A stretch of 64,000 nt of DNA from Scatosoma sp045632265 (GCA_045632265.1 JAZQWG010000001.1:1-64000); one strand, 5' to 3'; positions 22,722 to 31,718 are shown, counted from the stretch's first letter. Numbers and translations: made by a program. The notes: a model not told the origin generated them from the letters alone.

Positions 22722-24119
22722 TTATGCATAGGTTTTAAAATAACTGTCCTTATTATAGGTAATGGACACCGTTGTTTTTTCGCCGCTTGCGTTGCGCATT
22801 TCAAATACAACCGTATCTCCCTTGCGGACGGAAAGCAATACGTGGTCGAGCTGATATCTCCTAGTAAATACTACCTTTTCGCCACCGTTGATGGAAGCGG
22901 AAATAAAGATATCCCCTGCGTTCATTTTCCCATACGAAGCCGCGCCTTTGCTTGCCGCCGTGCTGACGGAAAACTCTTCTACGATGGAAAGCTGACCGTT
23001 TTCGTCCACAACCGCCTTCGAGGAAGTCACCGCAACGATATTGCCAAGCATCGCACGGAGAAGCGATTTGCCGTTTGCTAAGATGTTGTCGTACACCACT
23101 TTCACCGAAGTAATCGGAAGGGCGTAACCCATATTATCCGTCGTCGTACCGCCATTCTTTGCGTTTACAATACCGATAAGCTCCCCGTTTGCGTTAAACA
23201 AACCGCCGCCGGAGTTACCACCGTTAATTGCCGCCGAAGTACGCATTACACGGAAGGAAACGCCGTCCACATAACCGTCTCGATTCTCGTCTCTATTGTC
23301 GAGCGCCGCCATATTGATATACTCGGAGTCTACGGATATAATACCGTTGGTTACCGCAATCCCCGCCCCTGCAGGGTTACCGATAACAAAGGTTTCTTCA
23401 CCAAGCTGTACGGTGTCGGAGTTGCCGAGCTTCGCCTCGGTTACTTGGCTGTTTTTGATATACTCGCTGCCTTCCACTTTCAAGATGGCGATGTCATAAT
23501 CCATCGCGCCGCCCACAAACGTGGCTTTGATACCGTCACCCGATTCGTCACCCTTCTCCGCACTAAAACGATTGTATGCGCCGTAGGGGTATACCCAAAT
23601 GTTACTAAGAATCCCCTTTTCATCACTTTGAAGATTGTATATAACGTGGTAGTTGGTGATGATGAGGGCGTTGCCTGCCTGCTTATTCAATTCCACGATA
23701 ACGCCGCTGCCCGCTTGCGAGCCGTATGTTTTCGTTGGCGAGCTTCCAAGCCAACCATTACCTTTACTCGTTACCGTGTACCCACAATATATACTCACTA
23801 CCGAGCGTACGTTTTCCGCTATCGTTCTCGTATCGTTGTTTTCCGGTACGGTAATATTCAGCGTAGCGCAAAAATCTAAAAAGCTACCTTCATAACCGCT
23901 TTCCAACGCCGTTTGGTACAACGCTTCCGCATCTAAATCCGCACCGTCCTTACCGTCCGCACCGTGCAGGGAAAGCAACCACTCCGCTTCCGTGCCTTGA
24001 AAGCCGTTTTGCACGGCAATTTCGTAGGCTGTAATGCGTTCTTCCGAGCAAGCAATTCCACCGATGGAAAAAATCCCCAAGCACAAAATGGCAACGATAC
24101 TCTTGACAATTTTTCGCAT
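22722..24119 (-). CDS. HtrA/DegP-type trypsin-like serine protease lipoprotein
   Basis: A 465-residue extracytoplasmic S1C protease. The signal peptide ends in lipobox SIGGIAC; a short GFQGTEAEWLLSLHGADG segment (a collagen-like or phage-tail-like linker) follows. The protease domain shows His in ITNYHVIYN, Asp in DYDIAILKVE and Ser in AINGGNSGGGLFN. The C-terminus resembles a PDZ domain (about 350-460). It probably degrades or chaperones misfolded surface proteins. The start is set at 24119 by GGAGG; an upstream in-frame ATG lacks a site. Confidence 0.9.
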   Translation of the reverse strand: MRKIVKSIVAILCLGIFSIGGIACSEERITAYEIAVQNGFQGTEAEWLLSLHGADGKDGADLDAEALYQTALESGYEGSFLDFCATLNITVPENNDTRTIAENVRSVVSIYCGYTVTSKGNGWLGSSPTKTYGSQAGSGVIVELNKQAGNALIITNYHVIYNLQSDEKGILSNIWVYPYGAYNRFSAEKGDESGDGIKATFVGGAMDYDIAILKVEGSEYIKNSQVTEAKLGNSDTVQLGEETFVIGNPAGAGIAVTNGIISVDSEYINMAALDNRDENRDGYVDGVSFRVMRTSAAINGGNSGGGLFNANGELIGIVNAKNGGTTTDNMGYALPITSVKVVYDNILANGKSLLRAMLGNIVAVTSSKAVVDENGQLSIVEEFSVSTAASKGAASYGKMNAGDIFISASINGGEKVVFTRRYQLDHVLLSVRKGDTVVFEMRNASGEKTTVSITYNKDSYFKTYA

Positions 24120-24210
24120 ATAGTCCTCCAAGAAAAACTTACGTACACAAAGCTATTATACGCATGTTTTTCGTTGATTGTTTTATAGTTTTTTGAAAAT
24201 TATGTGATAA

Positions 24211-24795
24211 TTACAAGCTTTCTAATTCGTCCAACGTCAAAGAGAATGCTTTGACAAAATGCTTAAAGAAGTAGTCCACTTCGGGCATGTTGCGTGATTT
24301 CAAGTCCTCTTCAATCGTCTTTTTCGCCTTCGCAAATTCATTATTACTCGAACGAAGCTCTTCAAGACATTTGATATAGGCGGAAAATTTATCCGCCACC
24401 TTCACAAGCGAATACTCTACACTCTCTTCGTCGGCAAGAATGTAAGGAGCGATGCCGCCGCGCATTTCTTCTGGCATCATCTCTACCATTTTCTCGCAGG
24501 CGTATTTTTCAAGCTCCTTATACGCACCATGGATATGCTTGTTGTAATATTTAATAGGGGTAGGCAAATCCCCCGTCATAACTTCCGCCGTTTCGTGATA
24601 GACAGCGTAAAGCACCGTCTTCAAAACGTCCGCATTACCACCGTAAATATCATTGTGAATGGTAACGAGCGCGTGCGCAATTAAGGCAACCTCTTGGGAA
24701 TGCTCCATGATATTCTCGTTGCGCGTACAGCGCATAAGCTGCCAACGCTTGATAAATTTCATTCTATCCATATACGCGTAAAAATCGTAACGCAT
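24211..24795 (-). CDS. HD-domain YfbR-like 5'-nucleotidase
   Basis: A 194-residue metal-dependent phosphohydrolase. RRWQLMRC-type opening, then NIMEHSQEVALIAHAL, AVYHETAEVMTGDLPTPIKY and the late VKVADKFSAY supply the HD metal ligands, as in E. coli YfbR, which dephosphorylates deoxyribonucleoside 5'-monophosphates. The start at 24795 follows AAGGAGA; an upstream in-frame start is poorer. Confidence 0.82.
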   Translation of the reverse strand: MRYDFYAYMDRMKFIKRWQLMRCTRNENIMEHSQEVALIAHALVTIHNDIYGGNADVLKTVLYAVYHETAEVMTGDLPTPIKYYNKHIHGAYKELEKYACEKMVEMMPEEMRGGIAPYILADEESVEYSLVKVADKFSAYIKCLEELRSSNNEFAKAKKTIEEDLKSRNMPEVDYFFKHFVKAFSLTLDELESL

Positions 24796-24812
24796 AAATT
24801 TTCTCCTTTCAC

Positions 24813-24841
24813 TTGACAAACGTATTTTTATCCGTTATACT
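24813..24841 (+). promoter_or_regulatory. Promoter of the TPP riboswitch/thiT transcript
   Basis: TTGACA (24813-24818), 17 bases, TATACT (24836-24841). Confidence 0.87.
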
Positions 24842-24860
24842 ATACTTACAAAATTTAAAT

Positions 24861-24945
24861 ATCCGTCGTGGGTGCCCTTCAAAAAAGGGCTGAGATTATA
24901 CCATTTGAATCGGCAAGGTAATACTTGAGCGAGAGATTGATACCG
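24861..24945 (+). promoter_or_regulatory. TPP (thiamin pyrophosphate) riboswitch
   Basis: GGGTGCCC followed by GGGCTGAGA and later GGTAATACTTGAGC-GAGAGA matches the conserved THI-box parts (GGGUGCC...GGCUGAGA...). Outer limits are approximate. An intrinsic terminator at 24990-25024 and the thiamin transporter gene follow, giving an OFF switch. Confidence 0.88.
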
Positions 24946-24989
24946 TTTTTTTAGTATCCTTATTAGGGATATTGACGAAAACTGCTATT

Positions 24990-25024
24990 GCGCCCACGTT
25001 TTCTACGCTGGGCGTTTTCTTTTT
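24990..25024 (+). terminator. Terminator of the TPP riboswitch
   Basis: GCGCCCA pairs with TGGGCG(T) around a 12-base loop, followed by TTTTCTTTTT, upstream of the thiT ribosome binding site. Confidence 0.8.
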
Positions 25025-25055
25025 CAAACGCAAACGACGGAAAAGGAGTGTTTTT

Positions 25056-25760
25056 ATGTTTCTTTATTCCCTTCTTGAAGTCAGCGCAAAAACCACCAAC
25101 GTTGTCAAATGGATTTCCGTTGGCGCCGTCATTGTCCTTCTTGCGCTAATTGCCGTATTCGGTTTCTCAAAAAAGAGCACCGCTAGATACGATGCAAAGC
25201 GTGTTGCGTTTGCAGGCGTTTGCGTTGCAAGCTCCTTCGTGCTGGCGCTTATCAAGTTTAAGCCCGTACAATACGGCGGCTCGATTACGCTTGCATCCTT
25301 CGTCCCCATTTTAATCTATGCCTACGTTTACGGGCCGTGGGAAGGGTTTGCCGTGGGGTTAATCCATGGCTTGCTCAACTTTATCGAGTCCCCTTATATC
25401 CTCACCCCCGCAACCTTTATCCTCGATTATTTGCTCGCCTTTGTAAGCGTCGGGATTATGGGCTTTTTCGGGAAGATGAAGGAAAACCGCTCGTCCACGC
25501 TCCCCCTTGTTTTGGGTTGCGTTTGCGTATTTTCAGCTAGATTTCTTTCCCACCTTTGCTCGGGCATGATTTTCTTCCTGCAAGACGCCGTGTGGGTTAC
25601 TTTACCCGAGTGGGCGATGGGCAACGCCTTCGTTTACTCGCTTATTTATCAGTGTGTGTATATCCCTGCGGATGCATTCATCGCAACCATGGTACTCCTC
25701 TTTTTGAAAAAAGTAGGCGTTTTAGACAAACTGATTAAGCTTATGAAAGCAAAGGGCTAA
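25056..25760 (+). CDS. thiT: ECF thiamin transporter S component ThiT
   Basis: A 234-residue membrane protein with about six helices. The core is RVAFAGVCVASSFVLALIKF, then YGGSITLASFVPILIYAYVYGPWEG and GLLNFIESPYILTPATFILDYLLAF, the thiamin-binding signature of ThiT/YuaJ. The TPP riboswitch upstream confirms the substrate class. It needs a shared ECF module not encoded here. Start 25056 follows AAGGAG; earlier in-frame starts overlap the attenuator. Confidence 0.9.
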   Translation: MFLYSLLEVSAKTTNVVKWISVGAVIVLLALIAVFGFSKKSTARYDAKRVAFAGVCVASSFVLALIKFKPVQYGGSITLASFVPILIYAYVYGPWEGFAVGLIHGLLNFIESPYILTPATFILDYLLAFVSVGIMGFFGKMKENRSSTLPLVLGCVCVFSARFLSHLCSGMIFFLQDAVWVTLPEWAMGNAFVYSLIYQCVYIPADAFIATMVLLFLKKVGVLDKLIKLMKAKG

Positions 25761-25768
25761 GCCCTCGC

Positions 25769-26269
25769 TCAATAAACGGCAATCTCGTCAAACACCGATT
25801 TGTTTACGATGAGCTTCCCGTTTGCAAGGTCATATTTTACAATAACACCTTTTACGGCAGGGAAGAGAATGCTCTTTCCTGCTTTTTCTATTGTATACAC
25901 GTCGGAAGAAAGATTGGTGATGTTGGTAACAACGCCCAAAACTTCCCCCTCTTCCGTCTCGCAAGAAAGCCCGATAATGTCTACGATGTAGTATCTACCT
26001 TCCTCTAAGGCAGGCGCATCCTCACGCTCGCCCTCGATTTTTTTACCACGGAAAAGCTCCGCCGCGTTGCGGTCGGGAATACCACGCAATCCAACGTACG
26101 CCGCCCCGTCAGGGCCAACGCGGAAGGATAAAATTTTGTACGGCTTTTCGTCGATGTACACCGTACCAAATCCCTTTACAACCTCAGGCGTGTCGGTAAA
26201 GGTCTTAATTTTTAACTCACCGCGAATGCCTTGCGGTTTTAATACTTCGCCTATAACAAGACGTCCCAT
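25769..26269 (-). CDS. rimM: Ribosome maturation factor RimM
   Basis: A 166-residue 30S assembly factor. The N-terminal beta-barrel opens RLVIGEVLKPQGIRGELKIK and the C-terminal PRC-barrel contains GRYYIVDIIGL, GEVLGVV and SILFPAVKGVIVKYD. It binds S19 and helps 16S 3' domain maturation. Usually trmD and rplS follow; here the gene is last and meets thiT end to end. A terminator separates it from khpA upstream, so read-through or a local promoter is needed. Confidence 0.95.
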   Translation of the reverse strand: MGRLVIGEVLKPQGIRGELKIKTFTDTPEVVKGFGTVYIDEKPYKILSFRVGPDGAAYVGLRGIPDRNAAELFRGKKIEGEREDAPALEEGRYYIVDIIGLSCETEEGEVLGVVTNITNLSSDVYTIEKAGKSILFPAVKGVIVKYDLANGKLIVNKSVFDEIAVY

Positions 26270-26324
26270 ACATCAAACTCCTTTTATGCATTGTTTTCAA
26301 CGCATACCTGCCCTATTGTAATGG

Positions 26325-26356
26325 CAAAAAAAGGCTTCCTTGGGAAAAGCCTTTTT
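26325..26356 (-). terminator. Terminator between khpA and rimM
   Basis: AAAAAGGCTT pairs with AAGCCTTTTT around a CCCAAGG-type loop, and the minus strand continues with seven T. Confidence 0.78.
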
Positions 26357-26385
26357 CGTCTTTTATTTGAGATACCTAAAACCGA

Positions 26386-26649
26386 TTACTCAGCGTCCGT
26401 GTTTACGACGTCGCTGCCTCTTTCACGGATTTCGATAATATATCTCTTACTGCTTGCAGGGGTAGCCGAACGAACGATGGTACGCATCGCCTTTGCAATT
26501 TTACCCTGCTTGCCGATTACCTTGCCCATGTCCGAAGGGGAAAGAATAATGCAAACCTCAATAACGCGGTCCTTTTCCGTTACCACGTATTCAACGTTTT
26601 CCTTATCTTCCGCAAACTGACCGACAATGTATTTGATTAAATCTAACAT
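26386..26649 (-). CDS. khpA: KH-domain RNA-binding protein KhpA (YlqC)
   Basis: An 87-residue single KH-domain protein with the nucleic-acid loop MGKVIGKQGKIAKAMRTIV. In Firmicutes it sits between rpsP and rimM exactly as here, and forms a complex with KhpB that affects cell division and RNA handling. Length and order are normal. Confidence 0.92.
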   Translation of the reverse strand: MLDLIKYIVGQFAEDKENVEYVVTEKDRVIEVCIILSPSDMGKVIGKQGKIAKAMRTIVRSATPASSKRYIIEIRERGSDVVNTDAE

Positions 26650-26770
26650 GGTTAGTCCTCCTATCGCCGAAACACTCTACACCGATGGGTGTAAAGGGCG
26701 CAAACACAAGCCTTACGAGGCGCGCGCTGTTTTCAGCGCAACACCACGTCGACAAGTATATCCGTCTTTC

Positions 26771-27061
26771 TTATTTCGACTTCTTGGTCTTCGTCTTGGA
26801 AGGGCTAAGCTTTTCGCTCTTTTCAAGTGCGCCAGCTTTAACAAGAAGGTTCTTAACGGTTTCGGTGGGTTGAACACCCTTGGAAAGCCATTCTTTTGCA
26901 AGCTCTACGTTGATGTCAAGTTCAGCGGGTTCGTAGGTAGGTCTGTAGTGACCAACGCAAGCGATGTATTCGCCCGTTGCAGCCTTTCTGCTGTCAACAA
27001 CTACAACACGGTAGAGGGGGTTCTTCTTGTCGCCCATTCTCATAAGTCTCATTTTTACCAT
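26771..27061 (-). CDS. rpsP: 30S ribosomal protein S16
   Basis: A 96-residue ribosomal protein opening MVKMRLMRMGDKKNPLYRVV with the VVVDSRKAATGEYIACVGHYRP core of S16 and a basic tail ending KTKTKKSK. It precedes khpA. It is separated from ffh by 426 bases of repeat-containing DNA, unusual for this normally tight operon. Confidence 0.97.
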   Translation of the reverse strand: MVKMRLMRMGDKKNPLYRVVVVDSRKAATGEYIACVGHYRPTYEPAELDINVELAKEWLSKGVQPTETVKNLLVKAGALEKSEKLSPSKTKTKKSK

Positions 27062-27187
27062 AATAATACCTCCAAAGTATCTTAAAATATTTTTTTCTTA
27101 TTTTTCAACCGACATATTTTGTCGTTTGTTTTTCATTTGAATAGTTCCGCTATGCGGAAATAATTTATACGCAACGCATCTAGTTGT

Positions 27188-27390
27188 TGTTCACTTGCAC
27201 GGAGTTTTTAAAAACGATTTAGTTGCGAGCAATTCAAAATACTGTTCACTCGCACGGAGTTTTCAAAAACGGCGTAGTTGCGAGCAATTCAAGACGCGCT
27301 GAGGACGCGTACAAGTAGTACGTAACCGAAGCGCAACGCCGAATTACAAAATGCGTTGTTTTTTCAAAACGACGGAGTTGCGAGCAGTTC
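27188..27390. repeat. Degenerate hairpin repeats in the ffh-rpsP spacer
   Basis: A 55-base unit occurs at 27188 and 27243 (core GCACGGAGTTTT-(T/C)-AAAAACG...TAGTTGCGAGCAATTCAA). A partial third copy, CGGAGTTGCGAGCAGTTC, lies near 27373-27390. The second unit can fold through CTCGCA/TGCGAG and GTTTT/AAAAC. Further stems include TTCCGC/GCGGAA at about 27145-27160. There is no open frame of note. The whole gene-free stretch 27062-27487 lies inside a translation operon. Confidence 0.6.
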
Positions 27391-27487
27391 TAGAAGTAGG
27401 AGTACTGTTGCAAGGAGTGTACTAGCCGCACACGACTAAAACAGCACGGACTACGACGACGAAATGCGAAGTAAATACGTCGTTTTT

Positions 27488-28807
27488 TTAGAAGGGAAGG
27501 CGGAATTTACCCTTCCCCCCCTTCAACTGCTTCATCAGCATCTTCGTTTGTTCGAATTGCTTCAAAAGCTGGTTGACGTCTTGTACCGTTGTGCCGGAGC
27601 CTGCCGCTATACGGCGTTTTCTCTTGCTGTCGATGATGGAAGGCGTTTCACGCTCCTGCTTGGTCATAGAAAGGATAATTGCCTTCGTATGCTCTATCTT
27701 CTTTTCGTCGATATCCGCTTCGTTTACCTTCAGCTTACCTGCCCCAGGCAACATGGAGAGCATCGCAGATGCACCACCCATCCTCTTCATCATAGCGAAT
27801 TGTTCTAAATAATCGTTGAGGGTGAAGGTGTTTGCAAGCATTTTTTGCTGCATTTTCTTCGCATCCTCTTCGGTGATTGCCTCTTGCGCTTTCTCGATAA
27901 GGGAAAGCACGTCCCCCATGCCGAGAATTCTCGAAGCCATACGCTCGGGATAGAAAGGCTCCAAATCGGTCATCTTCTCGCCGACACCGATAAACTTAAT
28001 CGGCTTGCCCGTAACCGCCTTAATGGAAAGACACGCACCGCCTCTCGTATCGCCGTCAAGCTTCGTCAAAACCACGCCCGTGATTTCCAAACGGGAGTTG
28101 AAGGTTTCCGCTACGTTTACCGCCTCTTGACCCGTCATCGCATCGACAACGAGAAGGGTTTCGGTAACCTCTACTTCCTTCTTAATGTTTTCAAGCTCCT
28201 GCATCAGCGTTTCGTCGATTTGCAATCTACCCGCCGTGTCAAGGATTACGGTGTCGTATCCCATCGAACGAGCATACTCAATCGCCTGCTTCGCCGTCTT
28301 TACGGGGCTTTGCGTACCCTTTTCAAAGACTTCGATTTGCACGCTTTTGCCGACAACCTGCAACTGCGTAATTGCCGCAGGGCGGTAAATATCCCCTGCC
28401 ACAAGCAAAGGCTTTTTGCCTTGTTTTTTAAGATAAAGCGCCAACTTTCCGCAAAGCGTCGTCTTACCTGCACCTTGCAAACCGCACATCATGATGACGG
28501 TAGGAAGCCTAGGCGAAACCTCTAACTTTGCATTTTTCGAGCCCATGAGGGCAATCAACTCGTCATTGACAATCTTAATTACTTGCTGTGCGGGATTGAG
28601 CGAGGACAAAATTTCTTGTCCAACCGCTTTCTCCGAAACGTCCGCGATAAACTGCTTTGCAACCTTGAGGTTTACGTCCGCTTCCAACAGCGCTACGCGC
28701 ACTTCACGCATCGCCGCGCGGATTTCAAGCTCCGTCAGTTTTCCTCTCTTCGTCAATTTCGAGAATATATGATTTAATCTGTCCGATAATCCACCGAATA
28801 AAGCCAT
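27488..28807 (-). CDS. ffh: Signal recognition particle protein Ffh
   Basis: A 439-residue SRP54 GTPase that targets membrane proteins cotranslationally. N domain (1-85), G domain with P-loop MCGLQGAGKTTLCGKL, DTAGRLQ, VLTKLDGDTRGGA and GVGEKMTDLEPF, and a Met-rich M domain (about 300-439) that binds 4.5S RNA and signal sequences. It ends in a Gly-Lys-Gly tail. Preceded by ylxM with two bases between them. Confidence 0.98.
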   Translation of the reverse strand: MALFGGLSDRLNHIFSKLTKRGKLTELEIRAAMREVRVALLEADVNLKVAKQFIADVSEKAVGQEILSSLNPAQQVIKIVNDELIALMGSKNAKLEVSPRLPTVIMMCGLQGAGKTTLCGKLALYLKKQGKKPLLVAGDIYRPAAITQLQVVGKSVQIEVFEKGTQSPVKTAKQAIEYARSMGYDTVILDTAGRLQIDETLMQELENIKKEVEVTETLLVVDAMTGQEAVNVAETFNSRLEITGVVLTKLDGDTRGGACLSIKAVTGKPIKFIGVGEKMTDLEPFYPERMASRILGMGDVLSLIEKAQEAITEEDAKKMQQKMLANTFTLNDYLEQFAMMKRMGGASAMLSMLPGAGKLKVNEADIDEKKIEHTKAIILSMTKQERETPSIIDSKRKRRIAAGSGTTVQDVNQLLKQFEQTKMLMKQLKGGKGKFRLPF

Positions 28808-28809
28808 TC

Positions 28810-29073
28810 TTACTCCTTGCGCAAAGCGTCGATTTGCGCCTGCATTTCCGCAACAATACGGGCAAAGCCAAGCTTTTCCTCATATTTTTCCAACTGTTTC
28901 CTACTCTTTTGCAAGCAATCGGAAACACTTTGTCGGGAAACTCCCTTTTGCTCCGCAATTTCGCCAAGCGAAAGGTCATAATTGAAATACAAGTCGGTAA
29001 TCTCTCTTTGCGTTGCCGTCAGGAGAGGGGAATACAAATCCCAAAGGCGTAAAAAATGCAAATCGTCTTTCAT
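28810..29073 (-). CDS. ylxM: YlxM-type helix-turn-helix protein
   Basis: An 87-residue sigma-70 region-4-like protein: LLTATQREITDLYFNYDLSLGEIAEQKGVSRQSVSDCLQKSRKQL. In Firmicutes YlxM is encoded directly before ffh and is thought to assist SRP. Order and size agree. Confidence 0.92.
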   Translation of the reverse strand: MKDDLHFLRLWDLYSPLLTATQREITDLYFNYDLSLGEIAEQKGVSRQSVSDCLQKSRKQLEKYEEKLGFARIVAEMQAQIDALRKE

Positions 29074-29105
29074 TTCCTAGCCCCCCTTCGTATTTACCGT
29101 AATAC

Positions 29106-29134
29106 ATTATAATAAATAAAAAGACACCTGTCAA
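29106..29134 (-). promoter_or_regulatory. Promoter of the ylxM-ffh operon, overlapping a terminator stem
   Basis: TTGACA (29134-29129), 17 bases, TATAAT (29111-29106): full consensus. The -35 box is the 3' arm of the terminator that ends the upstream rseP operon. Confidence 0.88.
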
Positions 29135-29152
29135 GCATTTTTACTTGACAGG
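29115..29152 (-). terminator. Terminator of the rpsB...rseP operon
   Basis: CCTGTCAAG (29152-29144) pairs with CTTGACAGG (29135-29127) and is followed by TGTCTTTTT on the minus strand. Confidence 0.8.
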
Positions 29153-29265
29153 CGAAACTTTTTTTTATTTTTCTTTTAAGTTACGTCGCCGATAAGGATT
29201 GATTGTAGCAAAATTGTTTTCAACAACTTCACGAGAATAATCCATTAAATAAAACGACGGACTTT

Positions 29266-30555
29266 TTAAAACAAATGCAACAAATCAACCAAAATTGCAA
29301 AGCTGAAAAGGAAGATGATGCCGACAAAATGAATCATCGTCTCTACTTTACGATTGACGGGCTTCTTGCGTATCCACTCGATAAGGCAGAAAATAACCTT
29401 GCAGCCATCCAGCGCGGGTACGGGTAAAAGATTGAACACCGCCAAATTCACGCCGATAAGCGCCGCAATATTCAAGAAGTTTGCCCAGCCGCTTGCCGCC
29501 ACCTCGGAAGTAACTTTGATGGTCGTTACAGGCCCACCAACGGCGTCCACACCAAGCTTTCCGGTGAACAACTCCCCAAGGGAGCGCAATACCGTGCCGC
29601 CGATTTTCCAAGAGTAAACAAAACTGCTGCCTATCGTTTCAAAAAAGCCTTCTTGCGTTGCGCTAGATTTCAACGCACCGCCACGGGTAACCTTTAAAAC
29701 GGTATCCCCCTTGTCGTCGGTTACTTCCTCTCTATACGCAATACCCAACGAGAAAAAGATTGCTGAGTTGTCGTTCATGCTAGCAACGTGCGCATCCTCG
29801 TAAAGATAGATGGGCACCGTTTTCTCTTGACCGTTACGAAGGACGAGCACTTCGACAAGCTCCCCCTTCTTCTTTCCATCCAAAGCTTTCTGCCAGTCGG
29901 TAATAAGATACACCGTTTTGCCGTCAATTTTTAAAACGACGTCCCCATTCATCAAGCCTTCGTTATACGTTTGTACAGCGCCTTGTGAGGCATCAGCCTT
30001 GGGTACCTCTTTGGATATTTCATAGGCCGGTCTACCGATAAAGGCAAACATCGTAATGATGAGGAAAAGCGCCAAAAGATAGTTCATCGTCGCGCCCGCA
30101 ACCAAAACGATAATGCGTTTCCAAGGGGCTTGATCATTAAAGCGTTCCCCTTTCGGTTCCGGATATTCCTCTTCGGAAGACTCCGTCAACGCATCCATAC
30201 CCCCCTTGTCCGACGTTTCTTCGGCAGGAGCGGTCATTTCCGCAAACGGTTCTTCCATGACTTGCTCCGCCTCTTGCGGAGACTCTTCCATTTCATCTTC
30301 CCCATCGAAGGCGCAGTAGCCACCAAGGGGAATGATGCGCAGGGCGAAAAGCTCTCCCGTTTTTTTGCTACGCTTTTTGAAAATTGCAGGGCCAAAACCT
30401 ACGGAAAACTCGTTGATTTTAAAGCCGAGTATTTTCCCTGCGAGGTAGTGCCCAAACTCGTGAATGGTTACCATTGCAAGCAAAATGACGATCGCCAAAA
30501 GGACGCCGCCTATACTCTTAAAGGTACTTGCAATAGACAACAAATTATTAACCAA
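29266..30555 (-). CDS. rseP: RseP/RasP-type site-2 intramembrane zinc protease
   Basis: A 429-residue membrane metalloprotease with the HEFGH zinc motif (32-36) in the first helix, a PDZ domain (about 190-290) and the second metal motif LNLLPVPALDGCK-like near residue 375. Between residues about 85 and 140 lies an acidic insert (EEDEMEESPQEAEQVMEE region) not usual for the family. It is last in a chain dxr-rseP after cdsA. The start codon is TTG behind AGGAG. Confidence 0.92.
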   Translation of the reverse strand: MVNNLLSIASTFKSIGGVLLAIVILLAMVTIHEFGHYLAGKILGFKINEFSVGFGPAIFKKRSKKTGELFALRIIPLGGYCAFDGEDEMEESPQEAEQVMEEPFAEMTAPAEETSDKGGMDALTESSEEEYPEPKGERFNDQAPWKRIIVLVAGATMNYLLALFLIITMFAFIGRPAYEISKEVPKADASQGAVQTYNEGLMNGDVVLKIDGKTVYLITDWQKALDGKKKGELVEVLVLRNGQEKTVPIYLYEDAHVASMNDNSAIFFSLGIAYREEVTDDKGDTVLKVTRGGALKSSATQEGFFETIGSSFVYSWKIGGTVLRSLGELFTGKLGVDAVGGPVTTIKVTSEVAASGWANFLNIAALIGVNLAVFNLLPVPALDGCKVIFCLIEWIRKKPVNRKVETMIHFVGIIFLFSFAILVDLLHLF

Positions 30556-30572
30556 AATCCTATTCTCCTATA

Positions 30573-31718
30573 TTACAAACTTTGAATATACGCTTTTGCA
30601 AGCGCCCTTGCTTGCTCGTCCGTCGCCTTCAATACTTCATAGCGATCGGGCTTCATGCGCTCCGTTTTCATGAGCGCCGCCTCAATCGTTTCCGCAATCG
30701 CAAGGAAGGGAATTTTCCCCTCTAAAAAGGCACGGACAGCGATTTCTCCTGCACCGTTGAGCGCACAAGAATAATTATCCCCCATTTCCGCCGATTTTAA
30801 AGCCAAATCGTAGCAAGGGAAATTTTTTCTTTCCAACGGCAGGAAACGAATGGCGCCGAGCGCCTCGAAATCAAGCGGTTTCAAACCGCAATCAAACCGC
30901 TCCGGATAGGTAAGGGCAAGCTGAATGGGCAATTCCATCGTCGGATAGCTCATTTGCGCCATAATCGCGCCGTCGTCAAACTCCACCATCGAGTGGATAA
31001 TGCTTTCCGGTTGCACGATCGTATGGATTTTCTCCAACGGACAATCGTACAGCCACTTCGCCTCAATCACCTCGAAACCTTTATTGAGTAAGGTTGCGCT
31101 GTCGATGGTAATCTTCGCGCCCATTTGCCAAGTGGGGTGTTTGAGTGCGGACGCAGGCGTAACGCCCTGCAACTGTTCTTTGGTGTACGAGTAGAAAGGC
31201 CCGCCGCTTGCGGTGATAATTAGCCTTCTAAAGGGCGTATTCGCACGGAAATTGAGCGCCTGCCAAAGGGCGGAGTGCTCACTATCAACGGGCATTAAAT
31301 CGATACCTGCCCCCTTGATTTTGCTCATAACCAGCTCACCGCCGCACACAAGCGTCTCCTTGTTGGCGAGGGCTATGTGCTTTTTAAGCTCCGTTGCCTT
31401 CAACGAATATTTCAGCCCTGCAAAGCCGGTAGCCGCCACGAAAGCAACCTCGCCGTAGGCAATCGCCTCTTCGGTCGCCTGCTCCCCGTAGCCGAATTTC
31501 ACCCCTTGAGGAATTTTATCCGCAATCGCTTTGCCCGCCTTTTCGTCGGCGAGCGCCGCATACTTGGGCATAAACTCCTGCACCTGCTGTAAAAAAAGCT
31601 CCGCGGAAGAATTCGCAACGATGCTTTCAATTTTAAATTTTTCGGGATAACGACGGACAACCGAGCAAACCTGCCTACCGATTGACCCCGTCGAGCCTAT
31701 TAAAGAAATCGTTTTCAT
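30573..31718 (-). CDS. dxr: 1-deoxy-D-xylulose 5-phosphate reductoisomerase
   Basis: A 381-residue enzyme making 2-C-methyl-D-erythritol 4-phosphate with NADPH, the committed step of the MEP isoprenoid pathway. It opens TISLIGSTGSIGRQVCSVV (NADPH site) and has LANKETLVCGG, PVDSEHSALWQ, ITASGGPFYSYTKEQL and ATLLNKGFEVIEAKWLY for metal and substrate. The start overlaps the cdsA stop as ATGA, giving coupled translation. Confidence 0.97.
   Translation of the reverse strand: MKTISLIGSTGSIGRQVCSVVRRYPEKFKIESIVANSSAELFLQQVQEFMPKYAALADEKAGKAIADKIPQGVKFGYGEQATEEAIAYGEVAFVAATGFAGLKYSLKATELKKHIALANKETLVCGGELVMSKIKGAGIDLMPVDSEHSALWQALNFRANTPFRRLIITASGGPFYSYTKEQLQGVTPASALKHPTWQMGAKITIDSATLLNKGFEVIEAKWLYDCPLEKIHTIVQPESIIHSMVEFDDGAIMAQMSYPTMELPIQLALTYPERFDCGLKPLDFEALGAIRFLPLERKNFPCYDLALKSAEMGDNYSCALNGAGEIAVRAFLEGKIPFLAIAETIEAALMKTERMKPDRYEVLKATDEQARALAKAYIQSL

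Noticed and set aside
27188..27390. CRISPR-like array in the ffh-rpsP spacer
   Set aside because: Only two or three degenerate copies are present, units are contiguous rather than separated by spacers, and there are no cas genes.
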